Source of the DNA: Gnetum montanum
Lineage: Eukaryota; Streptophyta; Gnetopsida; Gnetales; Gnetaceae
NCBI GenBank assembly: GCA_015680685.1
Contig: MNCI01004872.1
Location: 1,401,819-1,465,818 of the forward strand
Length of the DNA stretch: 64,000 nucleotides
Direction of reading: 5' to 3'
The notes beneath the pieces are model-generated. The model was given only the letters and a program-made list of their open reading frames with translations, made no database searches and had not been told where the DNA came from. The translations under genes were made by a program, and so were the position numbers. Of this stretch, positions 11,936 to 25,000 are shown piece by piece; positions within the stretch are counted from its first letter, which is position 1; each line of letters opens with the position of its first letter.

Positions 11936-12495
11936 CCATACAAAAAATGTTTAAGGGGTTGGCTTGAGGGATTTTTAGCATGATTGGCTTTTGGCATTGT
12001 TGGCTCCCTACACTTTTGGCATTTTCTAGCTTCCTTGTGATTGGCATCTTAGCACTTTGCCTTCTTAACAATTGTCTTTGGCAAAGAGATTAGCAAGCAG
12101 AGGTTTTGACCATAATGCTTTGTTTTGAGCTATGCCTATCCAAACCATCCATCTATTATACATCATCAATCAAACAAAGATCATATCCCTAATCTTTGGG
12201 GCGGGGAACTTTCTTACCCCAAACTTTCTTCATTTAGTCTTTGTCAATTTTATGCTTTACAATATTCTTGATCGATTCACGTTTGTCTCTTATAGCTAAA
12301 CTAGCATATAACATCTTTAAAATGATAATTTACAAAAGGTTATTATACACCACTTAAGTCCTATCTGATCGACGAGACCATTTAGGGCACCCTGTTCCGG
12401 TTTTACTCCAGCATGGCCCTCACACGGATCCAAGGTTAGGTTGTATGCCCAGTAACCTCTCAGTGTTCCAGCCATTGATGTTTTTGGTCGTTATA

Positions 12496-12732
12496 CCAGT
12501 TATAATTTCTTAGATGAACTGAAGGATTTCAACATTTACAATAACAAGCACATACTCATGTTTAGTTTTTTTCATAACCACTAAGTTTATTTGAAGGTAT
12601 CTAGGCCTTGGTGTTGCCAGAAGACCAACAAGCAGCTAAACCATATTTTGAGGAACACCTTCATTTCCTGTGATCCCCAAAGTCATGATACCAGAAACAT
12701 CTAATGTTGGTGGTCCTAAATGATCACCAATA
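12496..12732 (+). mobile_element. 5' LTR remnant of element B
   Basis: This segment matches 33291-33529 by eye over its whole length, for example AGCACATACTCATGTTTAGT and GGTATCTAGGCCTT in both. It is followed at 12739-12756 by a primer-binding-site-like TTGGTGCTAGAATGAGGG. The antisense strand of both copies shares an open frame of about 65 codons, which I treat as a by-product of common descent. Confidence 0.6.
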
Positions 12733-12738
12733 GTTATT

Positions 12739-12756
12739 TTGGTGCTAGAATGAGGG
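12739..12756 (+). other. Primer binding site-like sequence of element B
   Basis: TTGGTGCTAGAATGAGGG follows the 5' LTR remnant by a few bases. The TTGG-plus-purine-rich form is that of a plant gypsy tRNA primer site with C-to-T changes. I did not identify the tRNA. Confidence 0.45.
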
Positions 12757-13102
12757 TAGAACATTTGTTACCTAAGTTCATTACATTCAAAGAGATGAAT
12801 AGTCCTAGTGCAATAATAGTTCTTTTGTTGCTAGGAAGGCTTGAAAGAGAATTAGTTATTATTTTGAGTTAATGACTAAATATACTAGAAGTTTAGAAGA
12901 TTTTGAAAGTTCTAAAGAATTTTCTTATTATAAGGCTAATTATTCATCAAAAAAACAATAGAAGAAGGTTCTCGAGTTTGGAACAAGTAGTGGAGTAAAA
13001 ACTAGAAAGATAAAGAGATTACCTCTTCTATCTAGTTTATTATTCTATAAGAGAAGATCAAAAAAATATAAGAGTTCAACAATCAAAGGAAATTCTAATA
13101 AG

Positions 13103-14400
13103 ATGGCAAATCCACAACCAATGAATCCTTGGGAAAGAGTTACATCATTAGGATTCCAAAACTACAATGATATTCCTAAGGTAGTTTATAAATATTTGTA
13201 TGAGCCTTTTATTCCTAGAAAAGCTTACTTAGCTAAACAATGCACCCTCTTATTTGAGTTAGCTTTAGCTTATGCAAATATTCAACATCAAGATTAATCT
13301 TGTAGATTTTTTATGAAAAATTTAAAGGATATGGCTTAGATTTGATATGCAAACTTACCAAGAAACAGTATCACAAGGTGAGATGATATGAAAACTCTTT
13401 TCTTGGCCTGGTTTGACAATCAATTAGATCAATAACAACTATACTATGGGTTAGTACAAGCTAAGCAATAATTTAAAGAGTTAATTAGATATTTCAACAT
13501 TAAATTTCAATGAATTTGTGGGCTCTTTCAAAGATAGTATAGACCATTAGATGAAATGCTTAGATACAACTATATTAAGGCTATAAATCGCAATATTTCA
13601 ATCTAGCTGAGGAGAACTCCAAATTTGCTAACATTGAATGACTACTTTAGTAAGGGTATATATTTAGAAAAATAATTAAACTTGAACAACGAAGATATTA
13701 TCACAACTCAAAAAAGAGAATAAAAGATGATGATTCCTAATCAAGATTTTGCTCAACTTAAAGCATTACCGAGGATAGTTCATATTAAGATAGAGCAAGA
13801 GTCAGAAAATGAGAGAATCTAATAAGGGACAGTTAATGAAGGATTTATCCAAAAAAGTAGTGAAGTTAGGAAAAGCTTTAGCAAGAGGTAAAATCAAGGA
13901 AGAAAGGAAGAATAGAAAATATAAGCATCAAGATGCTAAGTTAGTAGTAGATGAGGATGAAAATGATCTTGTTATGTTTAACTTTATTAATATTAAATTA
14001 GATAATGAGATATGTAGTTTTCATTATGCAAAAAAATATTCTAATAATAGATCTAGTGATACCTCTTCTATATCAAGTTCTAAAGAGGATATGTCATTAG
14101 ATGAAGAGTGTAATAACAATGAAGAAAATGGATATAATATTTGATCAAAAGAAATATTAACTACTTCCAGTCCTCCAAACATCATTTCATATCCATCTAC
14201 TAAGAGAAGGATTTCTGAATCAAGTAGAAGAGATAAAAATAAAAATAAAGTTGATCAAGCAGAGAAGAGTACTCAAAATAAAACTCTTAATAAATGGATG
14301 AAAAAAACAATTTTTTATGGTGATGGAGAATATGATGTAGTTGAAGATCTTAAACATTTCAAGACCAACATTAGCATATATCAATTGTTACAAATAGGAG
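13103..14400 (+). pseudogene. Gag remnant of element B
   Basis: It opens with MANPQPMNPWERV at 13103 and continues with interruptions. A Lys/Glu-rich block (13809-14144) ends in an acidic Ser-rich stretch with a cluster of Asn. After 14290 the reading contains FYGDGEYDVVEDLKHF, similar to a gag core. At about 14400-14430 the sequence jumps directly to RNase H, so protease and nearly all of RT are deleted. Confidence 0.5.
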
Positions 14401-14429
14401 ATCAACAAAGAAAATCTTTGAGATCTTAT

Positions 14430-15849
14430 TAAAGGTAAAACCAAGATTGAAGGAAGATTTTTGGTTATATGCTTTTGTCTCAAATGATTCAGTTATTGCT
14501 ATTTTAACTCAAAAAGATGAATGTCAAGATGAACCAATTAAATTTTTTTGGGTATTAGTTAAATGATTTAGAATTAAATTATTCAGATCTAGAGAAACAA
14601 GCGTTTCCAAGCATTAAAGTACTTTATCATTTCAGATATTACTTGGAAAGCTCATTGGTTCATATTATGCTAATAGAACTTGTAGTCAAGCAATTATTGG
14701 CTTAAAATGAGATTGGATTGAAAAGAGGGAAATAGCTAATAAAGCTTCAAGGTTTTAAATTTTCATTAGAGATATGCAAGATTATTAAAGGAATGGGGTT
14801 AGCCAAGCTAATGGCTTGAGAAAATGAAATATGTGTGATAACTGCTCATGAAAGAAATTGATATCATGAAATTCTACAATTCCTAAACATAGGAAAGGTT
14901 CCAAATAAGTTAACTGCAAATCAGAAAAGAAATTTCTACAAAAAGACAATCAAGTCTGTAGTTAAATATGGAATCTTATATAGAAAGAACTTCAAAAGGT
15001 TTTTTTTTTAAAGGTGTTCATAATGATCAAATCAGTCTTATTTTCAAACAATTCCATAATCATTCTAATTATTTTAGTCCACTATGCAGCATACACTCCA
15101 TTATGGTTTTTATTGGTCAAAAATCTACCAAGATATTAGTTCAAAAATTTAGAAATGTTATAAGTATCAAATTCATGGTTCAAGAATAAAAAAGGCTAGA
15201 GCACCCTTAAAACAAGTAGTTGTAGATAGACCATTTTAGCAATGGGGTTTAGATTTCATTAGCACAATTACTCCTTTAAAAGTGGGACATAAGTTTATTC
15301 TCATGGCCACTGATTATTTTACGAAATGATCAGAAGAAAAAGCTCTAAAACATTTTTCACCATTGGATGTGATTAGGTTCCTAGAAGATCAAATTCTAAG
15401 TTGCTTTGGTATGCTTGAAGTTTTAGTATCAGATAATGGACTTGCATTTCAATCTGAGTTTATAACATGGGCATCAAAGAAATCTGTCTTTGTATTTTCT
15501 TACTCTAATTCTTAATCTCAAGGAAATGGTTTAGCTAAATCTACAAATAAAAAGATTATTTCCTATATCAAAAAGTCAATGGAGGAGAATCAAGGAAATT
15601 GGATCAATTATTTGCAATTCATAGTATGGACCAACTGTGATTTAAAAAGGCTATTGGAATGTTAGCTTGTAACTTAGTCTATGGATCACCTGCAAGAGTT
15701 ATGAATAAGATTATAAGCTTGGCCTCTAATTTTGTACAAAGGTACAATGGAAAAATAGATAAAGATAGAAATTTCATGACCTCGCTTATTAGAAGGAAAG
15801 CTAAAATAAATAGCACTAAAGATAATCTATTAGAAAATGCTTCTCTAGT
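14430..15849 (+). pseudogene. Element B RNase H C-terminus and integrase, 5' part
   Basis: RNase H is recognised from the LNYSDLEKQAF and FRYYL blocks. Integrase follows: the linker YGILYRKN, then QWGLDFI and ATDYFTK around 15240-15330, SDNGLAFQSEF near 15430, and NGLAKSTNKKI where the DDE glutamate is expected (lost here). NLVYGSPARVMN lies at 15660-15710. Stops and small frameshifts are scattered. The frame is cut at 15849 by element C and continues at 28968. Confidence 0.75.
15845..15849 (+). repeat. Target-site duplication CTAGT of element C, left copy
   Basis: CTAGT directly precedes the C LTR start TGATGAG at 15850. The same five bases follow the other LTR at 28963-28967. Both copies lie inside the element B integrase, so the insertion is precise and can be undone by eye. 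Confidence 0.9.
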
Positions 15850-16789
15850 TGATGAGCAATGAGGTATCCCTATGCCCAACCATACAAATCATGAAGCATT
15901 CATGTGCAATTCAATAAAATTTTACAAACTTTATCATTTCTAGTGCACTAGTCCTTTAGGAAGTAAATCTATCCTTAAGGTCAATTGTTATCCTTCCAAT
16001 TACACTTGTGATGCACATTGGTATGGTTAAGTGTAACTAAGGTATCCGATTTTTATCATTTTATGTTTTTTTATAGTTGGATCCTTGAAATGTAGATAAA
16101 AAGAATTTGATTAAATAATATAAATTAACTAATTAACTAATCATTTAACTAATCCTAACATAAGCATTTGATCCCACCTGCTGTACAAGTCTTGAACCAA
16201 CGTATCCACTACTGGGCGACCAAGTGCTATGCTACTAGATGTACCAAGCAATAACATTGTTGGGATTACCAAGCGAATATGTGTTATGCTCAAAGAAGTT
16301 GTACTTATGTGTGTAATCTAGCTTATTTAATTACTTCATCAATGTAATAATTGAAAAATATTTAATAACTAATTGAAAACATTTAATAAATAATTCAAAA
16401 CATTAAATGCATGAACGAAATAGCTAATCTATCTAGAGTGCTACAAGGTTTATTAGAAAGCTTGTCTTTATTGCTACGCACACTGTTGTGCTTAGGTACA
16501 ATAATGCTCAAATAAAGATCCGTACACTCAATAACTCCTACTGTGATCACTCAAAAAAAATTAACTTTTGAATGGAAAAAATGCAAGAGCTCCACTACAA
16601 ATACAATCTACTTCTTATGCCATAAATGTAGCTACAAGCATGTATTTATAGCCAATTTCAGACACTATGTCGATGGGGCCATATTGACACATGATATGAT
16701 GCATCAACTAGACCTCATTGATGAGGCCCAAATGACAAGGATGCATCGACAAGGTCTTCTCGATGCAAGCAACTTGATGTGACTCATCA
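15850..16789 (-). mobile_element. 3' LTR of element C
   Basis: 940 bp, bounded by TGATGAG and CTCATCA. On the minus strand, U3 (16789-16651) contains several ATCGATG or TTGATGCATC palindromic motifs. It ends at a TATA box CTATAAATAC (16651-16642), followed by about 0.8 kb of R/U5. It aligns with 28298-28962 over most of its length. Confidence 0.88.
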
Positions 16790-16849
16790 TATCCCCATGA
16801 TTTAATGAAAGCTCATCCTCAAGTTTTTTTACAAAATTGGAAAGGTATG

Positions 16850-19800
16850 GGATTATTGACTAATTTTCCTTCAAACAAAACAAACTAATTGACTTGACAG
16901 AAAAATGGAGTGTACGGATCAACACATTACAAAAAAATAAAGGTGTTCAAGATAAAAAATTGAACACCATGATTCAAATCTTCAAAATTGGATAGCATGT
17001 TCCTTGATGATGTGAAACTTATTTGGCAAGATCAAACATTCCTAGGTGGTGGTGGTTCCTGAGGCTCTAAGGAACCTTCACTAGCTTCATGCATAGGCAA
17101 TGGTTGAGGTGATTAAAGCTATCCTACTACTATTGCATCTTCAAGTAGGAGGCAAAAAGCATCCAAGAGTGTTTTTATTTTTTCCTTATTACTCTTGGGA
17201 TCATGCACCATCCATGCAACTTTCCCAATGTGGGTTGAAACGGGAACATCCCAAGAACACAGGATGACCGGAAAAAACTCCTTGGCATTGAGAAAATAGG
17301 TAGTAAACTATTTTCTTTCAATGTCAGATGCCCTCACTGTGTTCTTCAACTTTTGATAATCACTCATCTATCTAGCTAGTTTCTCAATGATAGATTGTTG
17401 ATCTCTAAATAATCCCCTAGGAACTTCAAGTTCAGCGTTTGCAGTCTTAAGCTTTTGCTTGGTGTCATTATGATGCTTGAACTCAACCTCGTATAGCAAA
17501 TATGAGCTATCCACTTGCTTCTCCAATTCTAACCATAACCATTTGATAGTTACCATTTCCAGGTTTGTGTAATGGAGATTGGCCAACTTTATATAGTCTA
17601 TCATTTCCTCGATCTACAACTCTAAGTGAATTTCCACTTGGTTGTAGGTGTTGATCCCATCAAGGATGGGCCACCACATTTTTCTTCCCTGCTAGAGTTG
17701 TTGGAGGGATTTATTCATCTTAGCCTTTACCATCTAGATGTGCTTCTCATTCACTTCTTTATGCAAGCCAACCTAGTCCCTGTACTGATTTTTCACTTTC
17801 TCAAATTTGAGGGCTTCATTCTTCCAGGAGGTGATCTCGATGGTAGACTTTTGATGCAAAGTGCATACCTCCTTCATTAATATATTATAGTTATACATAA
17901 TCAATTTTCTCAATTTGGTGTTTACCCTAGTAAGCTACTCTTGCTATTAATGGATAAATTCTTTCAATTGATCTTTTTGAGCATTAACATTTTGCAAGTG
18001 ATGATTTTGTGCGGTCAATGCTTCATTCTCCTAGTGCATCTAATTCAAGTCCTTTTTTGATTAAGTAAATTTCATCTTCAACTACAAACTATTTGAAGAT
18101 GTCCATTTTTGCTTCCTCCTTAGCCTTCTAAAATCATTTTTGCAGATGTTTGATAGCTTCATCTCTTATCACTGTTGGGCTGAGAATTGCTTTTTCTGCA
18201 AGTTAAGCATGAAGTTTGGCAACCTCTATGGCCAAGCATTGATTTTTCTCTTGGGTCATTCCTAGTTGCCCTTTCAAAATAGTGCATCTACCCCTTGCAT
18301 TTCATAGCTCTGACTAGGTTGTAGTAATGTTCTCTAGAAGATCAAAAATGTCCAAAGTAAATTGCCCAGTTCCTACCAGTCATTCCAACAATTGTTCATG
18401 TTGAGCTACATTCAACTTTTTGCTAATTGTGCCCACAAATGTTTGCATATCTTAAAGTGTAGATATGTTTAGTACAAATTCTATGCGCACATTTAGTGCT
18501 TCAACTACATGGTTAGCTACTACTTCTATCATTGTCTCCTATCCTTGATGTTGCATCACCAAGACAATTATCCCTTCATCTTCCACCAACCTTACCGAGA
18601 AAGTGGTGGCACTCCTAGAGATTTCTAGGGATAAATGGTGTTGTGATAATAACACTATTACCTCTCAAGAAATGGAATCAAAACTCATAGGTAGTTGCAT
18701 TCTTTCGGTAGAGAAAATGAAACCACACCTCTCCATCTAGCTAACTATTTGATCCACCTCATTAAGGTGACTCATCATTGATTGATAAATGGATAGATCA
18801 GCACGACTTATTCTTGCTTGTTGCTCTTGTTTACTCAAGATCTGTTCTCAGATTTTCCACAGATGCTCAATGGTTACATAGGCCTTCAGTGTTATTTCCT
18901 AAGTCACTGGTGGTGGTTGCAACTCCTCTAATTTAGTTTCCACTGGCATCTTCTCTTTCATGATCTCCGATCATGAAGCCAAACGAGTATGCTAAAGTGT
19001 GTTATTTGAGTAGCAAACAATGCTTGCCCTCTTGTAAATTTTTTTGATGAGCCATTAAAAGGGTAATGTCTTTCTTCCACATTCATTTTCTTTAAAATAT
19101 TTCTCAATCTCTAACTATAGAAATTGTGGAAGGTTAACAAGGGACTTCTTACTTAGAGCAGTGCATGCTCAAGCAAAAAAAGTAGTCACCCTGCTTGGCC
19201 TCACTATTATATTAAGGTGATAAGATACAATCTTAAAGTAAATCCACTCCAACAATATGAGCACACCAAACTCCTTATGATCCACCCCATAACAATGTTG
19301 GGTCCACTCCCTCTTAGCCTCAGGATCACCTTATATGGACAATTTCACTAGCTGTGTTCCAGTGTCAGGCAACCAAAGTGCCTTTGTAATAGCTTCTACT
19401 GAATACAAAACTTGAATGTCCTTAATCTTGACTATGGATCCTAGCCTTCAATTATCCAAAAAAGGTATGTCTATCTCATGTACCGATTTTGACTTGTCAT
19501 GATGATCGACCACATGGGATAGGTTTGTAACTAAGTCTTGACATCCTCTGAAGATTTTTCAAGAAATGGTCCAAAGTTGATCTCCTAAAGGACTGATCAT
19601 TGAATTTCTTGGGACTAAATTGTATCAAGGTAGGCTTGAGTCAAAGTAACCTCAAGCCTTGGCATGAGATCAGCCACTTCTCCTCTTTGTGACTATCTGG
19701 TTAGCACTTCTTCTTAGGGAATCTATCAGACAGATTCCACTTTAGGATCCTCACGAAGAGGTTCCATTGCATGGGTCAAGTAATTCTTGGCCTTATTCTT

Positions 19801-19882
19801 GTTGGCCCCTATTAGCTTTGGGTTGCTTCTCTCATGGTTATGAGGGTTCTCCTTCCTATAGATGTTTTTGTTTAGGTGTCAT
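16850..19882 (-). pseudogene. Downstream ORF (ORF3) of element C, about 1000 codons, decayed
   Basis: On the minus strand a reading starts MTPKQKH at 19882, basic at the N-terminus, and can be followed with stops to about 16850. At 19440-19340 it reads VKIKDIQVLYS-VEAITKALWLP, which matches element H (LVKIKDI..., near 63250), so the ORF is conserved between two elements. Further on is RVTT...VNLP...LEIEKY, then long heptad-like stretches (about 18800-17370) suggesting coiled coil. I see no membrane segment or signal peptide. The N-terminal motif recalls accessory proteins of plant transposons; function unknown. Confidence 0.6.
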
Positions 19883-22060
19883 TTGTAATCATAATAAAAC
19901 CATGGACTAGTAATCATTGTGTAACCTTAAAATAATTGGGATACCTTATCTCTTAAGGATAGTTACACTTTATCTAAGTTGTGATTATGGCTAATTTAAT
20001 TAACCTAATTATTATTTATTGATGTATTATTATTAATAAATTATCCCATAGGTTTATGGAAGGGTTAACTCTTGAAAAAGTTTATGTTTTATGTTGTTAA
20101 TTTTTATTAACCCTTTTGGGGGAGTTAGAAAAATATTCAAAAACTTGCATCAATTTTTCATTGGAACCCTTAAGGTTTGTGGCCCCCACGATAAAGACCT
20201 TACCTTTGATAAGTGTAGGATCAAAAAATGGAGTGATTTGGACAAATGGTTGGGAAGTTATGAGCTCTAGAAGGTTTTGAGCTCTAAAAAATTGCAAAAA
20301 CTTCCCATGTGTTATGAGAAAATGCTAAAAAATTACAAAGTGTCTAGCAGTATATGTAGTGTTTTTATGCTACATCAACAAAGCCTAGTTGATTAGGCCT
20401 CATCAAAGAGGATGGTTGCATTGATGGAGCCTCAACAATGCAACCATTAACCAATGTAGTCAAACTCTAACTTTAGTCAAACTTGCAAACTATAAAGAGT
20501 TTTTAAGTGAAATTGGTGTCAAATGAAAGCTTAAAAGATCAAGAATAGCATGAAAAAATGAGAAGATGGTGTTAAAGCTTGAAATTTTAAAAAATGAAGA
20601 AAAAATTGATTTAGTGAATGAATACTCAATGGAATATGTGAAAGATCAAATTATATCGGATTGTGGCAATGTTAAAGGTAAGAAACCTTAACTAATCAAG
20701 CCAAGAGCTATGCAAGTGGGTCCTCCCCATAGAAAACTCATTCCCTTTGTGCCCTTGAATAAGCTCAACTAAGGAGTCCATGGGCCCCATAATTGATTTA
20801 ATGATCATGACAAGTTAAGAACCAACCGAAAAAAATCTACTCAAGAATCCCAATAAATCATACTATGACATAGAGCATAACATAGAACATGGTAGCGAGG
20901 TGAGTTACAGTAGCATGGATGGATGCTAGAGAAGCTGGAATGAAGTTTCAAATTGAGGTCATCAGAAGTCCCTAGTGGAATTTGTGGTTAAAATGACCTG
21001 AGAAGTTCCATCCTCAGTCCAAACTAAAACCATCTACTTTCAGTGACTTTGCATCACCACTCTAAGACTGATCCATCTACTCGAGATACAAGAGTGCTTC
21101 CAAAAATAACCACCATTCCATAGATAGAAAAAAAGAGAAGTAGAGAGTGAGAGAGAGGGCCTTAGCTTGAGGGGACCTTTAGGAATAGGTGCATGTATTT
21201 TGAGTCCCATAACTAGTGCTTGTAGCCTATTTATTTGTCCAAGGGATCTACATTGAATTCCCATTATTTTTATTTTTATTTTTTTGAAATGGGAAACACA
21301 CCATGCAAGGACTTATTTATGTTGAAGGGATGTTCTTTGAATTCCCATCAATTTTTTTCTAGATGGGAACCACACCATGCAATGACATTATTTGTCTTCC
21401 TATTACTGAATGGTATGGAAATGTAAGAAGTCCATGAAAAACACTCAAGGACTCGAGTAAGAATAAGAGTACAAAGAGTATTAAGTCCCCTTGAAGTCAC
21501 ACCCTTTTCAAACCTTTGGATCCTTCCTAATTCTTGAACTACCAAAGTCACAAATTGATTAAAAGTTTCTTTAATGGAAGGAACCTCAAATTCCTAGAAT
21601 AAGGAAAACCATAGTGTTGAGTGGATGGGTGGATGACATGGACTCACTACCTATTCCAACAAAAATGAACCATGTCAAAGTTATCAGACATCAAAATTAA
21701 AAAATAGAAACTAGACATTGAAAATCATCACATTAAGCACAAACCATCATTAGTTAATAACAACAGCAACACTATGTCCTATGCCAATAAAGTAATTTTA
21801 TTAGTGAAAATGAGAAAATATCACACTCAAGTCAAACCAAACAAAGTAGAATATATAAGAAAGTGTAAAATAATCAAGAAAACTCAAAGGTACTAAAGAT
21901 GTTGTAAAATTAGAAAAATCTAAAAATTTGTAAAACAAATAATTTGAAAAATCAAAAATGTGAAAAATAAAAAGTTGAAAAACTAAGAAACCATGTGGGT
22001 GATTAGCACATATGGCCATCTTCCCCATGATTGAGTTGGGAGGAAAAGATCTAAAAGATA
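19883..22060 (-). other. Spacer between element C integrase and ORF3
   Basis: No coding family recognised. An imperfect tandem duplication lies at about 21250-21395, where the block TTGAATTCCCAT...CACACCATGCAA occurs twice about 85 bp apart. The minus-strand segment 22076-21801 matches the region after the element D integrase (about 42985-43230), so it belongs to the element family. Confidence 0.55.
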
Positions 22061-25000
22061 GAATGTGTTTGTCCATCCATCGAGGTGATATTTACATTGG
22101 CCTATCTTAGCTCTAAGAAAGGCTTTACTTATTGGATGTTAACCAACTAATTTTTATTTGGGCTATCAGGTTTGTAGACTATCATGGCCCTAGAGGGAAA
22201 CATTTGATTAATTATATAAGGTCCCTTCTATAATTTTTGAAATTTTTCCTTTTAAGGTACATGTGTAAGGTGCTAGTAGAGAACCTTATCTTCTGGTTGT
22301 AGTTTTACTTCCTTATTTTGGGTTCATGGAATTTCTTGTTGAATGCCTTGATTACCTCATTCAAGGATAAGACCACTAATCTATTTTCATCTAGCATGTT
22401 CAAATTGATTAGTCTTTCCTTATGTGCTAGAATTAGATCAAGGTTTAAATCACAGGTTGTTGAGAGTGTATGGAGCCTAGATTGAATTTGGAGCATTACA
22501 AGCTTTCTGTACACTAACTCATAGGGAAAATAGCCAATAGGAAGTTTCCAAGTTGAATGATAAGCTAAGAGAGCATCACTAGGTTTTTTGCTCCAATCCT
22601 TCCTACGGATAATAGTACATGTTAATATTTTTGTAATCTCCTAGTTGGTTACCTCCTCTTGACTATTGGCTTGGGGTTGGTAAGGTGTCATTAATTTATG
22701 TTCTACCCCCAAGAAATGCATTAATTTTCTAAATGTGGCACCTATGAAATGAGTTCCAGTGTCAAAAATTAGTGAATGTGGCACCCCAAACCTATTCACA
22801 ACATGTTGTTGTATAAATTTGGAAATACTAGATGGTGTGCAATCAATAATAGTTTTTTCCTTTACCCATTGGACATGGGTGTTATGGGACCCATGAAATC
22901 AATGCCTCATATGTTAAAAGGTTCTAATGGTTGAATCCACTGATGAGAACCTTCCATGTGAGTGGCCATCCCTCTATCTCATTCATAGTATTCAAAAGAC
23001 TTGAAAAATAGGTGGTCATCCTTAAAGATTATAGGCCAATAGTATCTTTCCATCAGGATTTTTATGGCCATGCATCTCCCTACATAGTGGCCTCCACAAG
23101 GCCCTTCATGAGCATCTTGGAAAACATGCATTTGATCCTCATCAAGGACACACCAATGAATTAGGCTATCAGCACATACCTTGTAAATCTATTTGTTAAT
23201 TTCCTTGAAATATTTGACCACATAAAGAAATTGTTGCTTCTTCCTAAAATCCAAGTCTTGTGGAATCTCTTAAGTGAGAAGATATGTAAGGATGTTATTA
23301 TACCATGTTGCTTTTGCAGGTGTTTTTTCACTTATTGCTCCTATATAGAGGAGTTCATCTAGAAACTAATCAAAGAGAAGGCTCTCCTCCTCTTTGTTAT
23401 CCCATCTTAATCAAGAGAGATGGTCAACGATCACATTCTTAGACCTTTTTCAATCTACCATAGTGAGATTGAATTCTTGCAAGATCACAAGACACCATAT
23501 ACCACAAGGGCTCACCATCATCTTCTTCATAACGAAGAATATTGCATTGTGGTCTATATGCACAAATACTTTGTAAATAAGCACATAGTGCCTAAATGTT
23601 TCTAACATGTACACCACTATCATTAGTTCTTTTTTCATGGTGGTGTAATTTAACTGTACTTCCATAATTCCTCTACTTTCACAATAGATATAATATGGAT
23701 GTTTCTTATCATCCATCTATGTGAGAAATGCCCCCAAAGCATAGTTAGATGCATCTATCATAATGTGGAAGGGTTTGGACTAGTCTAGTGCTCATAAGAT
23801 TGGTGTTTCTATGAGTTTTTCCTTTAATTTTTGGAATGCATGTTCACATTTTTTGGTCCAAATAAAAGGTGCATCTTTCTTTGTAAGCTCTATGACCAAC
23901 ATTGCGATCTTAGAGAAATTATCTATAAAGCACCGATAGCAACCAATGTCTCCAAGGAATGATTAGACATATTTAACAATCTCTGGTTGGTGTGTTATTC
24001 TTTGAATGACCCTTATCTTTTGTGGGTCTAGCTCAATCCATTTTTTCAAAATTTAGTGCCCTAAAACTATGCCTTTTTGCACCATGAGATGTCTCCTTTG
24101 CTAGTTAAGCTGTAGGTTTGTTTCTACACATCTCTCTAATACTTGCTTAAGTTGATCCAAAGCTTGCTCAAAGGTAGCTCCATAGGTGGAAAACTCATCC
24201 ATGAAGACCTCAACACCACTATTGCTTTGCTATTGAAGGATAGTAAGGACCAAACATTGAAATGTTGCAGGGGCATTACAGAGACCAAATGGCATCTTGT
24301 AGTATGCTAAAGTCCCCCAGGGACCTATGAATGTTGTTTTGATCTGGTCTTCTAGTGTAATTTGGGTTTGGCTATAACCACTATAACCATCCAAGAAACT
24401 ATAATAAAAATGCCTAGATATGGTATCTAATACTTGATCCACAAATGGCAAAGGAAAGTGATCCTTAAACATTTCTATATCCAACAACCTAAAGTCAATG
24501 CAGGCCCAGCATTTGGCACCCTTCTTTGGTATAATTACGAGTGGGCTAACCGATTCACTATTCATGATTAGATATATGAAGCACACCTTGAGGAGTTGTT
24601 CTATTTTCTTCTTGACAATTTGCTTCAATTTAGGATTCAACCACCTTTGTGACTACCTTCTAGGCTTCATGGCTAGGTCAATGTATATGCAATGCTGGCA
24701 TATCCTTGGATCAATTCCTATTAGCTCTGGATATGACCAAGCAAAGGCTATTGACCATTTGTTCACCACCTTCAATAGCTTTTCTTTTTGTTAAGGAGAA
24801 AGCTTGGCATTAATTATGACTAGTTTACCTTTTTTTAGAAATTCATATTCTATACCATCTAGTAAAGTTTTTAGTTCTAAGGGCTCTTGCTTGAAATGAT
24901 CTAGTATTTTCAAATCTCCCCAACATGTATCATCATATTTATCAAAGAGTTGGAAATGAACTTGTTTAATTTTATCCATGCCTTCAACATATGCATAATT

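Larger units (their letters stand above)
250..12495 (+). mobile_element. Tat-1: old Tat-lineage Ty3/gypsy element, 5' LTR missing
   Basis: Order in pol sense: gag remnant (349-1625), motif array, antisense eight-exon gene (5895-1891), motif array, 3' splice site, pol (6628-9735), 3' UTR, polypurine tract, 3' LTR (10289-12495). The LTR start (TGAAACACC after a purine tract) and the LTR end (GTCGTTATA) both match Tat-2. The element is full of in-frame stops, many lying where Tat-2 has CAG, as expected from cytosine deamination. Protease and the C-terminal half of gag are not visible between 1625 and 1891. Confidence 0.8.
10289..12495 (+). mobile_element. 3' LTR of Tat-1
   Basis: It starts TGAAACACC and ends GTCGTTATA (TATA where Tat-2 has TACA). 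The last 130 bp align with the end of the Tat-2 LTR, sharing blocks such as CTCCAGCAT and CGGATCC and the GTCGTTA terminus. A TATA box at 11926-11935 separates a long U3 (about 1.6 kb, with many GTAGCATAGCG-type palindromes) from R/U5. The following sequence belongs to element B, so Tat-1 probably landed in the B 5' LTR or replaced part of it. Confidence 0.75.

Noticed and set aside
16850-19882. Calling ORF3 of element C an envelope gene
   Set aside because: Its position is env-like, but I see no signal peptide or transmembrane segment and the sequence is coiled-coil-rich.
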